A program made the position numbers and the translations under genes. Below are positions 27,591 through 36,025 of a stretch of DNA of 64,000 bases, in pieces (the stretch's first letter is position 1; every line of letters begins with the position of its first letter). The DNA comes from Mechercharimyces sp. CAU 1602 (GTDB lineage: Bacteria > Bacillota > Bacilli > Thermoactinomycetales > JANTPT01), in contig NZ_JANTPT010000001.1 in NCBI RefSeq assembly GCF_024753565.1, forward strand, positions 1,877,336 through 1,941,335, read 5' to 3'. The notes under the pieces are model-generated. The model was given only the letters and a program-made list of their open reading frames with translations. It had not been told where the DNA came from and did no database searches.

Positions 27591-28127
27591 TCACAACGAT
27601 TCTCTCTTTAGTGCCCGTGTTAACCTTAGTAACTGTTCTACCATCTCCTCCATCCGTTGCCGATCGGAACTACTGATACACTCCCCTTCCGCATTAAAGC
27701 AACTGGGTTGCGTGATCACCTGTTCTGAGATAACCAAAGCTTGCAAGCCCCGCAAAACTAATCGCAAATGATTAAGCGCTGACATTCCTCCCCGCCCTCC
27801 ACCTGCCGCAGCTGCAATCGCCACTGGTTTACCACGAAAATAGTCCCGCTGAAGATAGTCTAGAGCATTCTTTAGGGCGCCACTAATAGAAAAATGATAC
27901 TCAGGCGACAAAATAATCATCCCATCCGCCTGTGTAAAAGTTTGACGCATGTGCCTCACCTCATCTTCTTCCACCTCAGCACCCTGAAACAGGGGAAGCC
28001 GGTGATGATGAACATCAAAATATAAGGGTTCGATTCCTCTCTGCCTTAATTCCTTCATAAAAGCGTGCGCCAATGTGCGGGTTTGTGCCTCCCGGCGCGG
28101 ACTTCCACATACCACTAGAATATTCAT
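27591..28127 (-). CDS. NADPH-dependent FMN reductase family protein
   Basis: A 178-residue flavodoxin-fold reductase. The FMN phosphate-binding loop is VCGSPRREAQTRTLA, the ring-binding loop is LSPEYHFSISGALKNALDYL, and AAAAGGGRGGMSALNHLR is typical of the chromate/azo/quinone reductase group. It reduces FMN, quinones or xenobiotics with NAD(P)H as a soluble dimer. The start is ATG at 28127, followed directly by the FMN loop. It is divergent from the copper-binding protein gene, with about 100 nt between them. Confidence 0.9.
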   Translation of the reverse strand: MNILVVCGSPRREAQTRTLAHAFMKELRQRGIEPLYFDVHHHRLPLFQGAEVEEDEVRHMRQTFTQADGMIILSPEYHFSISGALKNALDYLQRDYFRGKPVAIAAAAGGGRGGMSALNHLRLVLRGLQALVISEQVITQPSCFNAEGECISSSDRQRMEEMVEQLLRLTRALKRESL

Positions 28128-28225
28128 TATATTCTCTCCTTTTTTTCATCTCTATTCTCTTCGTATCACTTCATCTCAGGACGAATACAATACAACAACC
28201 TGGTTCATCCGTGAGGAGGGAGAAA

Positions 28226-28579
28226 ATGAACGAAGACTCAGGTAGTCATTATATGCAGCCTAACATCCTACACACCTTACAAGCTTGCGCCACTAAATGT
28301 GAACATATAACGCATATGATCGCCCATATGCCTGATATTTCTCATCGTCGTTCGCAAATACTTATTGTCTCAGATTGCGCTGACATTTGCACTTTAATGG
28401 TAAAGTATGTAGCGCGTGCAAGCTTTTTTTCACATAAGTTAGCTGAATGTTGTGCTTATATATGCGGGATGTGTGCAGCCGAATGCATGAAATATCCAGA
28501 TCCTGATTCACGTCACTGTGCCGCCATCTGTCAACAATGTGCCAATGAATGCCAACAATATGCCCACTACCAGCAGTAA
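28226..28579 (+). CDS. cysteine-rich four-helix-bundle copper-binding protein
   Basis: A 117-residue protein with 13 Cys residues arranged as helix-phased pairs: CATKC, DCADIC, ECCAYICGMCAAEC and HCAAICQQCANEC. This pattern matches the DUF326/Csp-like four-helix bundles, whose Cys residues point into the core and store Cu(I). No signal peptide is present, so it would be a cytosolic (Csp3-like) protein. The ATG at 28226 is preferred because GAGGAGGGAG lies just upstream; the longer frame overlaps the divergent gene's promoter area. A hairpin follows the gene. Confidence 0.85.
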   Translation: MNEDSGSHYMQPNILHTLQACATKCEHITHMIAHMPDISHRRSQILIVSDCADICTLMVKYVARASFFSHKLAECCAYICGMCAAECMKYPDPDSRHCAAICQQCANECQQYAHYQQ

Positions 28580-28587
28580 TATAGAGT

Positions 28588-28636
28588 GGGAGAGTCTTGT
28601 AGTTTCCTAACCTGGCCTACAGATTCTCCTCTTTTC
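28588..28636 (+). terminator. terminator after the copper-binding protein gene
   Basis: GGGAGAGTCTTGTAG pairs with CTACAGATTCTCC (with small bulges) and is followed by TCTTTT. Confidence 0.65.
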
Positions 28637-28793
28637 ACACATTATCACCTCTATTCTCCCTCTAGCTATTCACTTTCCATATATTAAAATACAAACACCC
28701 TCCCGCCCTTTCTCTCTATCATATCGCTTCATCAGTTCGAGATCCTCGGCAGGAAGTAGTAGCATCTGTCCTACTTTCGTCTTATCTCTCGAC

Positions 28794-29432
28794 TTAAAAC
28801 CACCCTTTCTTCATTGCATAGATAGCTGCTTGCGTTCGATCATGAACATCTAGTTTGCTCAAGATGTTGCTCACATGCGTTTTCACTGTCTTCTCTGTAA
28901 TGTGAAGCTCCCCTGCAATCTCCTTATTGCTTTTCCCCTCCGTAATTTTTTGTAACACTTCGTTTTCACGTGGTGTGAGCGCTTCGTGTACATCTTCTTC
29001 AACATTTCCTTTTTGATCGGTCACATGTGTTAGCAGTTGATTCATTGCCTGGGGATGAATGAGTGACTCCCCTCGATAAGCCGCTTCGATGGCACGCACC
29101 AATTCCTCTGATTCTACATCCTTAATCTGATAACCTACCGCCCCAGCACGAATCGCTGGTAACACATGTTCCTGGCTAGAGTAACTAGTTAGGACAATAA
29201 CCGCCACTTCTGGATATAACTCTTTTAACCGTTTAGTCGTCTCGATTCCATCCATTACCGGCATCATCAAATCCATCAACACCACATCCGGCTGCAGAGA
29301 TCCTACTTGGTGCAGCGCTTCTTCCCCATTGTTTGCTTCGCCCACCACTTCAATATCTGCGTGTGCTTTTAAGACGAACGTTAACCCTTTTCGAACCATC
29401 GGGTGATCGTCGACTAATAATACCTTAATCAT
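28794..29432 (-). CDS. NarL/LuxR-type response regulator
   Basis: About 212 residues. The receiver domain (1-120) shows DDHP acidic residues, the phospho-acceptor Asp in VVLMDLMMPVMDG, Thr/Ser in VIVLTSYS, and Lys in YQIKDVESEE. The LuxR-type helix-turn-helix (about 145-205) shows LTPRENEVLQKITEGKSNKEIAGELHITEKTVKTHVSNIL. It resembles LiaR/YhcZ-type regulators. The ATG at 29432 is chosen because GGGAGG lies just upstream; the longer frame adds a Gly-rich non-homologous head. It lies 58 nt downstream of the sensor kinase gene. Confidence 0.93.
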   Translation of the reverse strand: MIKVLLVDDHPMVRKGLTFVLKAHADIEVVGEANNGEEALHQVGSLQPDVVLMDLMMPVMDGIETTKRLKELYPEVAVIVLTSYSSQEHVLPAIRAGAVGYQIKDVESEELVRAIEAAYRGESLIHPQAMNQLLTHVTDQKGNVEEDVHEALTPRENEVLQKITEGKSNKEIAGELHITEKTVKTHVSNILSKLDVHDRTQAAIYAMKKGWF

Positions 29433-29490
29433 ATTATTTCCTCCCTCGGTTTCCCCGCCCACTCATCCTTTGCCCTTCATATATTCCCTT

Positions 29491-31134
29491 CTACGTATCT
29501 GCTGCTACACCACTGTGATTAGGTACTTCTACTGTGATCGTCGTTCCTTCTCCTTTTTTACCACTAATCACTAACGTTCCACCTAAAAGCTTGCTTCTTT
29601 CTCTCATATTGGACAAGCCATAAGAACCCTTTTCTGAGAACGATGGATGATAGTCAAAGCCGTTTCCCCCATCACGAATGCGAAGGCAAATAGTATCCAC
29701 TCCCGACATGTCCAACCTTATGTGCACCTGTTGTACATGCGCATGTTTAACAACGTTATTAAGTGCCTCTTGACCAATTTTCCATAACCCCTCTTCCACT
29801 GCACGGGTCAAACACCTACTTCCCGCTACTTCTAAATTCACTTCTAGCCCTAAATGCTCACCATACATTTGCAATGCAGTGCCTAAATCTTCTTCTAATG
29901 AGGATGGACGTAGTTCCCAAATAAGCGAACGCATCTCCTCTAGCGCCTCTCGAGCCATCCCCTGCATATCAGTTAGCGCCTCTTCTAACTCAGGCTCTTC
30001 TGCAGGTAAGATTGATTTCGCCCCCTGAGCCGTCAATAATAGGGAGAATAGTTTTTGATTCACCGAGTCATGCAAATCCCGCGAGAGACGATTCCTTTCC
30101 GCCGTTACAATAAGCTCCCGTTGCTTCTGCGCTAACTTCGCATTTTGTAGCGCTAGGCGGATGTGATCCGCCAATGCTTGCAACCCTTTTTTTTCCGCAT
30201 TATCAAAAACATATCGTTCTGTTGTTGCAATCATCAGTACACCGAAAGGCTCCACACCTGGAATGGCAAGCGGAAGCGAGATAGAGGATTTATATGGTGG
30301 AAGCAGTGCTGTTAGACGTCCGGGTTCCTCTTCTTTTTCAATCATACGTTGCTCAATAAACGCTTCACTCACCGTTTGCCACTGGTCTACTTTTAAACCT
30401 ACCCCAATGGACTGCACCTTTTCTTCAGCGTATAACGTTTCTAAATACAACTTCTGCTCCCGATACAAAAAGAGGGCGACCACGGGCCAGAAAAAAGTGT
30501 CCCCTACACTTTGGACAACCTGTGCTGGTAACTCCTTTATATCAGACACATTCCAAATGACTCGACTTACATGATCCAATTGCGCATATGTATCCGCTCT
30601 CTTTTGTTGTGCGTGATAAAGCTGTACTCGCTTCACCGCAGTACCGATTTGAAAAGCAACCGATTGTAGCAACGTTAACTCGTCATCATGAAAACGCTTC
30701 TTTCCTGGAGCCGCAACATTGAGAATTCCAAACTTCTCATCCCCTGCCCAAATAGGGACAGAAGCGTGGTGCGTAATCCCATGTGTATCCCCCCAATCCT
30801 TCTTTGTCGCATCTTCGAGTCGCTTACATGACATGATATTTACAGCGTGATGCAAACGTCCATCCCAGTATTTGTCTAAGCACCAGCACCCCCCAACGCA
30901 CATCGGGCGAAAATCCTCCCATACTAGTGCCGGCGGTAAATTGTGACTTGTCACAAACTGATACTGCCCCACCTCATCAATTAGAAAAATCCACCCCGTC
31001 GTCAGGCCAGATACTTGTAATAGTTCCTTTAAAACAGCCGATAACATGTGTTCCAAATCATTAGAAGCATTTAAAGTCTCCGCAATCGTTTTTAACGTAA
31101 CTAATTCCGTCTCACGTATGTGTTGACTCATCAT
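29491..31134 (-). CDS. GAF-domain sensor histidine kinase (HisKA_3 type)
   Basis: About 547 residues with no TM helix, hence a cytosolic sensor. Order: GAF domain 1 (about 20-180), GAF domain 2 (about 200-330), HisKA_3 dimerisation/phosphotransfer segment ERNRLSRDLHDSVNQKLFSLL with the acceptor His, then an HATPase domain (IGQEALNNVVKHA, RIRDGGNGFD, GSYGLSNMRERS, KGEGTTITVEVP). GAF 1 carries four Cys in a CxxxCxC...C pattern (CVGGCWC, then MSCKRL), like redox/Fe-S sensing GAF kinases such as staphylococcal AirS (YhcS). The double ATG at 31134/31131 after AAGGGTAGGG is the likely start. It forms a two-gene operon with the response regulator. Confidence 0.92.
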   Translation of the reverse strand: MMSQHIRETELVTLKTIAETLNASNDLEHMLSAVLKELLQVSGLTTGWIFLIDEVGQYQFVTSHNLPPALVWEDFRPMCVGGCWCLDKYWDGRLHHAVNIMSCKRLEDATKKDWGDTHGITHHASVPIWAGDEKFGILNVAAPGKKRFHDDELTLLQSVAFQIGTAVKRVQLYHAQQKRADTYAQLDHVSRVIWNVSDIKELPAQVVQSVGDTFFWPVVALFLYREQKLYLETLYAEEKVQSIGVGLKVDQWQTVSEAFIEQRMIEKEEEPGRLTALLPPYKSSISLPLAIPGVEPFGVLMIATTERYVFDNAEKKGLQALADHIRLALQNAKLAQKQRELIVTAERNRLSRDLHDSVNQKLFSLLLTAQGAKSILPAEEPELEEALTDMQGMAREALEEMRSLIWELRPSSLEEDLGTALQMYGEHLGLEVNLEVAGSRCLTRAVEEGLWKIGQEALNNVVKHAHVQQVHIRLDMSGVDTICLRIRDGGNGFDYHPSFSEKGSYGLSNMRERSKLLGGTLVISGKKGEGTTITVEVPNHSGVAADT

Positions 31135-31184
31135 CACCCTACCCTTCCCCACTCATATTACCCCGCCCCTTGCTTTACAGGCAA

Positions 31185-32231
31185 CTACAATTCCCGAATC
31201 TGCTTCACCACTCTCTTAGCATCTTTTTTTACCCATCCAAGAAGCGCTGAGCCTCTACTGCTGAGCCAACGCAAACCAACAAAATACAAGTTAGAAACAG
31301 GGCTACTTCCCCATTCATGTAACAGCTCTCCCTCCTCATCAAACGCTTTTTCTATATGAAGCCAGCTATAATCAGAGCGATATCCCGTTGCCCAAATCAC
31401 GTTATCTACGGCCATACTGCTACCCCCTGCGAAAGTGAGCCTATGTCCTTCGCTTACTCCCACCGCTTCCGCCTTCACTTCTACTCTTCTTTGTTTGATC
31501 AATTCTTTCAACTGGGTTCCATAAATTTTTTCTGGTTGTCGTTTTAACCATGCTCCACGCCGCGTTGTCAGCGCGGCGTCAAGAAAGCCGAGCTTATCGT
31601 AATACCAAAATATACTGTGACCGGCTACCCGTTCAGGTACAAACCGTAGAGGATGGCGTACAGAGATGAACGTTTCATAATGAGGAGCGCACTCAGCGGC
31701 AATTTGTGCTCCTGAATTCCCTCCCCCGATAACAATCACATTGCCCGTCCGCAATTGCCCAGGATGACGATACTCCGCGGAATGAAGTTGAGTCACTTCT
31801 GGAGAGAATTGATCTGCAAATGATGGCCGGGCAGGCTGTTGAAACGGACCTGTTGCCACTACCAGCCGCTCGGCGGTATACTCTCCCTTCGACGTGGTAA
31901 GTCGAAAGATATTCTTCTCCTTCCTTACCATCCTCACCCTTGTGTCAAACTGTATAGGAAGAGCAAACTGCTTCGCATACTGCTGTAAATAAGTAACAAC
32001 TTCCTCTTTATGCGGATATTCGTCCTGCTTTCCTGGAAATATACATCCAGGAAGAGCACTATAGCGTCTTGGTGTGAATAAATGAAGGGAATCATAACGC
32101 TGATGCCAGGGTAAACCGATGCGATCATGTGCTTCGAATAAACAAAAAGAGAGGGATGTCTCCTGTAGATAATATCCAACCGCTAATCCCGCTTGTCCTG
32201 CTCCAATCACGATTACATCATAATGATTCAT
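31185..32231 (-). CDS. CzcO-like flavin-containing monooxygenase / oxidoreductase
   Basis: About 348 residues. The N-terminal FAD motif is VIVIGAGQAGLAVGYYL, a second dinucleotide (NADPH) motif is NVIVIGGGNSGAQIAAE, and the FMO-type ATGYRSDY occurs near the C-terminus. The order matches the group-B flavin monooxygenases called CzcO or YfkE-like, which oxygenate soft nucleophiles or ketones; the substrate is unknown. AGGGGG lies 6 nt before the ATG at 32231. No operon partner is visible, and the histidine kinase gene begins 50 nt downstream. Confidence 0.87.
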   Translation of the reverse strand: MNHYDVIVIGAGQAGLAVGYYLQETSLSFCLFEAHDRIGLPWHQRYDSLHLFTPRRYSALPGCIFPGKQDEYPHKEEVVTYLQQYAKQFALPIQFDTRVRMVRKEKNIFRLTTSKGEYTAERLVVATGPFQQPARPSFADQFSPEVTQLHSAEYRHPGQLRTGNVIVIGGGNSGAQIAAECAPHYETFISVRHPLRFVPERVAGHSIFWYYDKLGFLDAALTTRRGAWLKRQPEKIYGTQLKELIKQRRVEVKAEAVGVSEGHRLTFAGGSSMAVDNVIWATGYRSDYSWLHIEKAFDEEGELLHEWGSSPVSNLYFVGLRWLSSRGSALLGWVKKDAKRVVKQIREL

Positions 32232-32372
32232 CATTAACCCCCTCATTCTAATATGTATTTGATTATAATTATAGTGTATATGCCCACTTTATTCAAGCGA
32301 ATATTTGAATAAAGGAGAGTATTAAATAGCTCCCCTCCAGCGCACAACGTTTGCACCTACTACACCATTAGA

Positions 32373-32415
32373 GAAGAGGTCATCCTTCATCATGATGAAG
32401 GATGACCTCTCTTCT
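32373..32415 (-). terminator. long near-perfect hairpin after the DUF4349 gene
   Basis: GAGGTCATCCTTCATC pairs with GATGAAGGATGACCTC around a 2-nt loop, with further pairing outside. On the minus strand it follows the lipoprotein stop by about 10 nt. The trailing T-run is weak on that strand but good on the plus strand. Confidence 0.6.
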
Positions 32416-32425
32416 TTACTTTTTC

Positions 32426-33430
32426 CTACTCTTCTTTATGTCCACTCTCCAGTGGATCTTCTTTATTCTCCCGTTTACTCTGCTCATCTTCGCCTTTGGT
32501 TTCTTCCCCATCTAGACGATCCAGCTTCTTTACTATGCCTAACGCGAATCGATTACGCCTCCACCACCAGTAGAATGGAGCAGCAACCACCAAGATGAAG
32601 AAAAGAATGGGCAAAGCTCCAACAAAAAATACCGTTAGTCCTCGTACAAAAGCTCCGATGTTATTTAAGGAGGACACCCACGCTCCTGCAACATCTTCAC
32701 TCAAGTTTGAAGTCGGATTTTTCGGCTGTGGGGAGGAATTCTCCACTAAATGGATCGTAATGGTGGACAAGGCCACTTGATTGTCAAAGAAGCGTTTGCG
32801 TCCTTTTAATTGCTCAATTTCTTCTTGCACACGCCCCAATTGTTCTGACACCTGCAAAACCGCTTTCGTATCTTCTGCCTGCTCCATTAATGTTAAGAGC
32901 CGCTTCTCCTGTGCTTCTTTTGCACTGAGTCGGGATGTAAGATCAACATACTCTTCAGAAATGTCATTTCCGTTCACCTCCTGACTTGTTATCTCCCCTA
33001 CGTCTTCCAGCTTGTTCACTACCTCTTTAAATTTTGCTTGTGGAATGCGCAACACCATCGTTCCAGTAATTCTACTTTCAATCTCTTCCACGCTGCTATT
33101 TACCATGTAGCCACCACTTGCTACCGTCAACGCTTCTACTTGCTTACGGCTATCGGCAAAGTCCTTCGTTATCATCTCCATTTGCGCGTGATAAATCACC
33201 TTGTCAGGAGCCGGTTTCGCATTTTTTCCCTCGGTTGGCGCTACTTCCTCCTCACTTGTCAGCGCTTTCGCGCGTTCCTGCTCTTCGATCGGATCTACTT
33301 GAACAATCTCTTGTTGTTCATCCAACTCGTCTCCCGTAAGCATTTCACTATGGTCTTCACCACGACTACATCCGCTTATCAGTAGTATAAATCCTAGTAA
33401 GAGTATCCAATATGTACGCACACCTACCAC
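32426..33430 (-). CDS. DUF4349 lipoprotein
   Basis: A 334-residue surface lipoprotein. The signal peptide ends in a lipobox LLISGC (Cys about residue 21). An acidic linker follows, then the DUF4349 domain (about 75-290) with paired beta segments (VIYHAQMEMITKDF, ASGGYMVNSSVEEIESRITGTMVLRIPQAKF), a central coiled coil (about 165-215, rich in Glu/Gln/Lys), and a C-terminal TM helix (about 260-290) with a charged cytoplasmic tail. DUF4349 proteins are membrane-anchored and of unproven function. It is monocistronic. Confidence 0.85.
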   Translation of the reverse strand: MVGVRTYWILLLGFILLISGCSRGEDHSEMLTGDELDEQQEIVQVDPIEEQERAKALTSEEEVAPTEGKNAKPAPDKVIYHAQMEMITKDFADSRKQVEALTVASGGYMVNSSVEEIESRITGTMVLRIPQAKFKEVVNKLEDVGEITSQEVNGNDISEEYVDLTSRLSAKEAQEKRLLTLMEQAEDTKAVLQVSEQLGRVQEEIEQLKGRKRFFDNQVALSTITIHLVENSSPQPKNPTSNLSEDVAGAWVSSLNNIGAFVRGLTVFFVGALPILFFILVVAAPFYWWWRRNRFALGIVKKLDRLDGEETKGEDEQSKRENKEDPLESGHKEE

Positions 33431-33604
33431 TCCTCTCCTTCTTCTTCATCCCTTTAGACTACACATATCACCAGAAAGTTGCATATCTACATTAACTTTC
33501 TACAATCACTTGATTCATTCTTTAAAATGGCAGTAAATCAGCTTTAGCAACACAAATTTTCACCCTCTCGCCATTTCCATGTATCTATTTCAATACAAAA
33601 GCGG

Positions 33605-33883
33605 TATAATGGATAGAAATCAACACTACTTTGATCGGCTCTTATACGTAAGAGATGAAAAAGGCTGAAGCCAACTTCTCTTTACGAGTTTGTTCTAGAA
33701 GCTATAGGTAACGAGGAATTCCCTCTATAACGAGTGAATAACAGACGGATTGATGGGATGAGCCCATCTTTCGCAAGGTGTGACAAAGATACTGATACCA
33801 TCTTTTGTTCAACGCGCTTCTTTTTGGTTATTCACAGACAGCTTCTACAACCTGCACAGGAGTTTTTACACTCCTGCTTTTTT
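33605..33883 (+). ncRNA. structured leader RNA of cshA with intrinsic terminator (family not recognised)
   Basis: A TATAAT (33605-33610) predicts an RNA from about 33617, though no good -35 box is visible. The RNA would fold around a long-range stem: 33692-33703 (GTTCTAGAAGCT) with 33840-33851 (AGCTTCTACAAC), 11 bp with one mismatch. Inside it is a perfect 9-bp helix, 33734-33742 (GTGAATAAC) with 33827-33835 (GTTATTCAC). Smaller hairpins are GAGG/CCTC (33713-33725), GATGGG/CCCATC (33752-33768) and ACAAAGAT/ATCTTTTGT (33783-33808). An upstream hairpin, CTCTTA/TAAGAG, lies near 33641-33656. The element ends in a terminator at 33857-33883, 90 nt before the cshA start. It could be an attenuating leader or an independent small RNA. 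Confidence 0.6.
33857..33883 (+). terminator. intrinsic terminator inside the cshA leader
   Basis: CAGGAGT (33857-33863) pairs with ACTCCTG (33870-33876) and is followed by CTTTTTT. It lies between the leader fold and the cshA start codon, so cshA expression needs read-through or another promoter. Confidence 0.8.
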
Positions 33884-33972
33884 ATGAGAACCCGTATAAA
33901 TGGATATAAATAAATAAGCAGGTGTTGGAAAGAAGTGTGATTGATGAATACCATTTAAAGGAGTACGATACG

Positions 33973-35448
33973 TTGTCTACATTTACAAGTTTTAATATCG
34001 ACGACTATATTGTTCGCGCACTGAACAAAATGGGGTTTGAAGAAGCAACCCCCATCCAACAACAGACGATTCCTGTTGCCTTAGAAGGCAAGGATCTGAT
34101 CGGACAAGCACAGACAGGTACAGGGAAAACCGCTGCTTTTGGCATTCCCCTCATTCAAAAAATCGATAAAGAGAGCGGTGACGTGCAAGCTCTCATTTTA
34201 ACTCCCACCCGTGAGCTAGCGATGCAAGTAGCTGAGGAATTAAACCGTATTGGTCAGTTTAGCGGAATCCGCTCCCTTCCTATTTATGGTGGGCAAGAGA
34301 TCGGAAAACAAATTAAATCCTTAAAGAAACGCCCACAAATCATTGTAGGTACCCCAGGTCGCTTGATGGATCACATGAGACGTCGCACCATTCGCCTTCA
34401 TGCCATCCAGCTTGCCATCTTGGATGAGGCAGACGAAATGTTAAACATGGGCTTCCTTGAGGATATTGAAACTATCTTGAGCGAAGTACCAGAAGAGCGA
34501 CAAACCTTACTGTTTTCTGCCACGATGCCAAAAAGCATTCAAGATCTCGCTATGAAATTTATGAACAACCCAGAGATGATTCGTGTCAAGGCAAAAGAGG
34601 TAACGATGCCGAAGATCGAACAACATTACATGGAAGTTCGTCCAAAAGAGAAGTTTGATGTCTTATGTCGTCTGCTTGATATCCATTCACCTGAATTGGC
34701 TATTATCTTCGCTCGTACCAAACGCCGCGTAGATGAAGTAACCGAAGGGTTGATCAGCCGCGGGTATTCCGCAGAGGGAACGCACGGTGATCTGACACAG
34801 TCAAAGCGGGATCGTGTGCTGCGTCAATTCCGTGAAGGAAACATCGACTTCCTTATCGCTACCGACGTTGCAGCTCGTGGGTTGGATATCAGTGGTGTTA
34901 CACATGTATACAACTTTGACCTCCCACAAGATCCTGAAAGCTATGTTCACCGGATTGGTCGGACTGGTCGTGCGGGTAACATCGGGCTTGCTACTACCTT
35001 TGTAACTCCACGTGAAATGGATCACTTGCATCTCATCGAACGCACCACCAAGCGTAAGATCGATCGCAAGCCAGTTCCTACATTTGCTGCCGCCATCGAA
35101 GGGCAACAGCAAGTAACCGTAGAAAAATTACTGTCCACAGTAAGCAAAGGGGACTACAAATCGTATAACAGCATCGCCAAAGATTTGTTGGATGAAACAG
35201 ATGCAGCTGTACTCTTAGCCGCAGCGCTCAAATTGTTAACCAAAGAACCAGAATCTACCCCGATCCAGCTAACGGAAGAACCCCTTCGCAGCAAACGCTC
35301 TTCCTTCTCCAAAGGGAAAGGCCGCAGTGGTGGTGGACGTAACAGTGGCGGTGGACGTGGGCGTAACAGCCATCATCGCTCACGCCCTCATCAAAAACGT
35401 GGTGGTCAAGGTGGACAAGGCCGCAAACGTTATAGCAACGCCGACTAA
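33973..35448 (+). CDS. cshA: DEAD-box ATP-dependent RNA helicase CshA
   Basis: About 491 residues (B. subtilis CshA is 494). All helicase motifs are visible: Q motif [23 protein letters not shown], Ia [64 protein letters not shown]. After the two RecA domains (to about 365) comes a DbpA-like region. A Gly/Arg/Ser-rich basic tail ([14 protein letters not shown]...) then typically binds RNA. CshA unwinds rRNA and mRNA, works with the RNA degradosome and is cold-induced. The TTG at 33973 is chosen: AAAGGAG lies 9 nt upstream and the protein then begins like other CshA proteins. The GTG at 33922 lacks a ribosome site. Confidence 0.95.
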   Translation: MSTFTSFNIDDYIVRALNKMGFEEATPIQQQTIPVALEGKDLIGQAQTGTGKTAAFGIPLIQKIDKESGDVQALILTPTRELAMQVAEELNRIGQFSGIRSLPIYGGQEIGKQIKSLKKRPQIIVGTPGRLMDHMRRRTIRLHAIQLAILDEADEMLNMGFLEDIETILSEVPEERQTLLFSATMPKSIQDLAMKFMNNPEMIRVKAKEVTMPKIEQHYMEVRPKEKFDVLCRLLDIHSPELAIIFARTKRRVDEVTEGLISRGYSAEGTHGDLTQSKRDRVLRQFREGNIDFLIATDVAARGLDISGVTHVYNFDLPQDPESYVHRIGRTGRAGNIGLATTFVTPREMDHLHLIERTTKRKIDRKPVPTFAAAIEGQQQVTVEKLLSTVSKGDYKSYNSIAKDLLDETDAAVLLAAALKLLTKEPESTPIQLTEEPLRSKRSSFSKGKGRSGGGRNSGGGRGRNSHHRSRPHQKRGGQGGQGRKRYSNAD

Positions 35449-35469
35449 CACTTAGAAAAACCCTACAGC

Positions 35470-35504
35470 AAAAGCACCTATTCCTTAAAGGAATAGGTGC
35501 TTTT
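35470..35504 (+). terminator. terminator of cshA
   Basis: AAAAGCACCTATTCC pairs with GGAATAGGTGCTTTT across a 4-nt loop, with T-rich ends on both strands. Confidence 0.9.
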
Positions 35505-35596
35505 CATTGCTAATCTATCTCTTTACATATTATCGGATGTAGGGTATTATTTCTTTACCCCGTTTTATCCTATTATTTGGAAAGGTGTGTCCTCAC

Positions 35597-35920
35597 ATGT
35601 CTGATAGTCTTGAACTATACATATTTGAACCTGTCTATATTCCGATTATGTTACTCATCTTAGGACTTCTTTACCCCGTCTATCTCGCAATCACACTCTC
35701 CAAGATAAAGTTAAATGTAGTCACAGGCATCACATTTACGATCTCCTTTCTTCTCTACCTCCTTGTTGGCTTATATATGACAGATGGTGGTTACTACTCC
35801 GACGGACAAGCAACCGAACCACAGCTCTTTCACGGTTTCGGATTTTTAGAATTGATCTTGTTATCTTTTCCTTATATCTTTCTTGCCCTTGGTGCTGGAT
35901 TAGGAGAGAAGCGGAAGTAA
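35597..35920 (+). CDS. small membrane protein of unknown function
   Basis: I do not recognise a family. The 107-residue product has three hydrophobic segments: about 13-33 (VYIPIMLLILGLLYPVYLAI), 42-64 (VVTGITFTISFLLYLLVGLY) and 85-103 (ELILLSFPYIFLALGAGL). A hydrophilic loop containing DGGYYSDGQATEP lies between the second and third. The ATG at 35597 is preferred. GGAAAGG lies upstream but rather far away, and a GTG at 35585 is also possible. It stands alone between the cshA terminator and a strong bidirectional terminator. Confidence 0.6.
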   Translation: MSDSLELYIFEPVYIPIMLLILGLLYPVYLAITLSKIKLNVVTGITFTISFLLYLLVGLYMTDGGYYSDGQATEPQLFHGFGFLELILLSFPYIFLALGAGLGEKRK

Positions 35921-35982
35921 TAAAAAGTTTGACAGGTACCTAGTGGAGATCGGGCACCCCATTTAACGTTAGCACAAACAAG

Positions 35983-36022
35983 AATCGTCCAGGGCTAAGG
36001 TTTCTCCTAACCCTGGACGATT
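35983..36022. terminator. bidirectional terminator
   Basis: AATCGTCCAGGG pairs with CCCTGGACGATT, with additional inner pairing around a TTTC loop. It sits between the small membrane protein gene and the convergent RND pump. Confidence 0.85.
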
Positions 36023-36025
36023 GAA

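Noticed and set aside
33605..33883. cshA leader as a known riboswitch, T-box, RNase P RNA or tmRNA
   Set aside because: The conserved cores of these families (T-box GGTGGTACCGCG, B12 box, SAM, lysine, ydaO, tmRNA tag) were looked for and not found.
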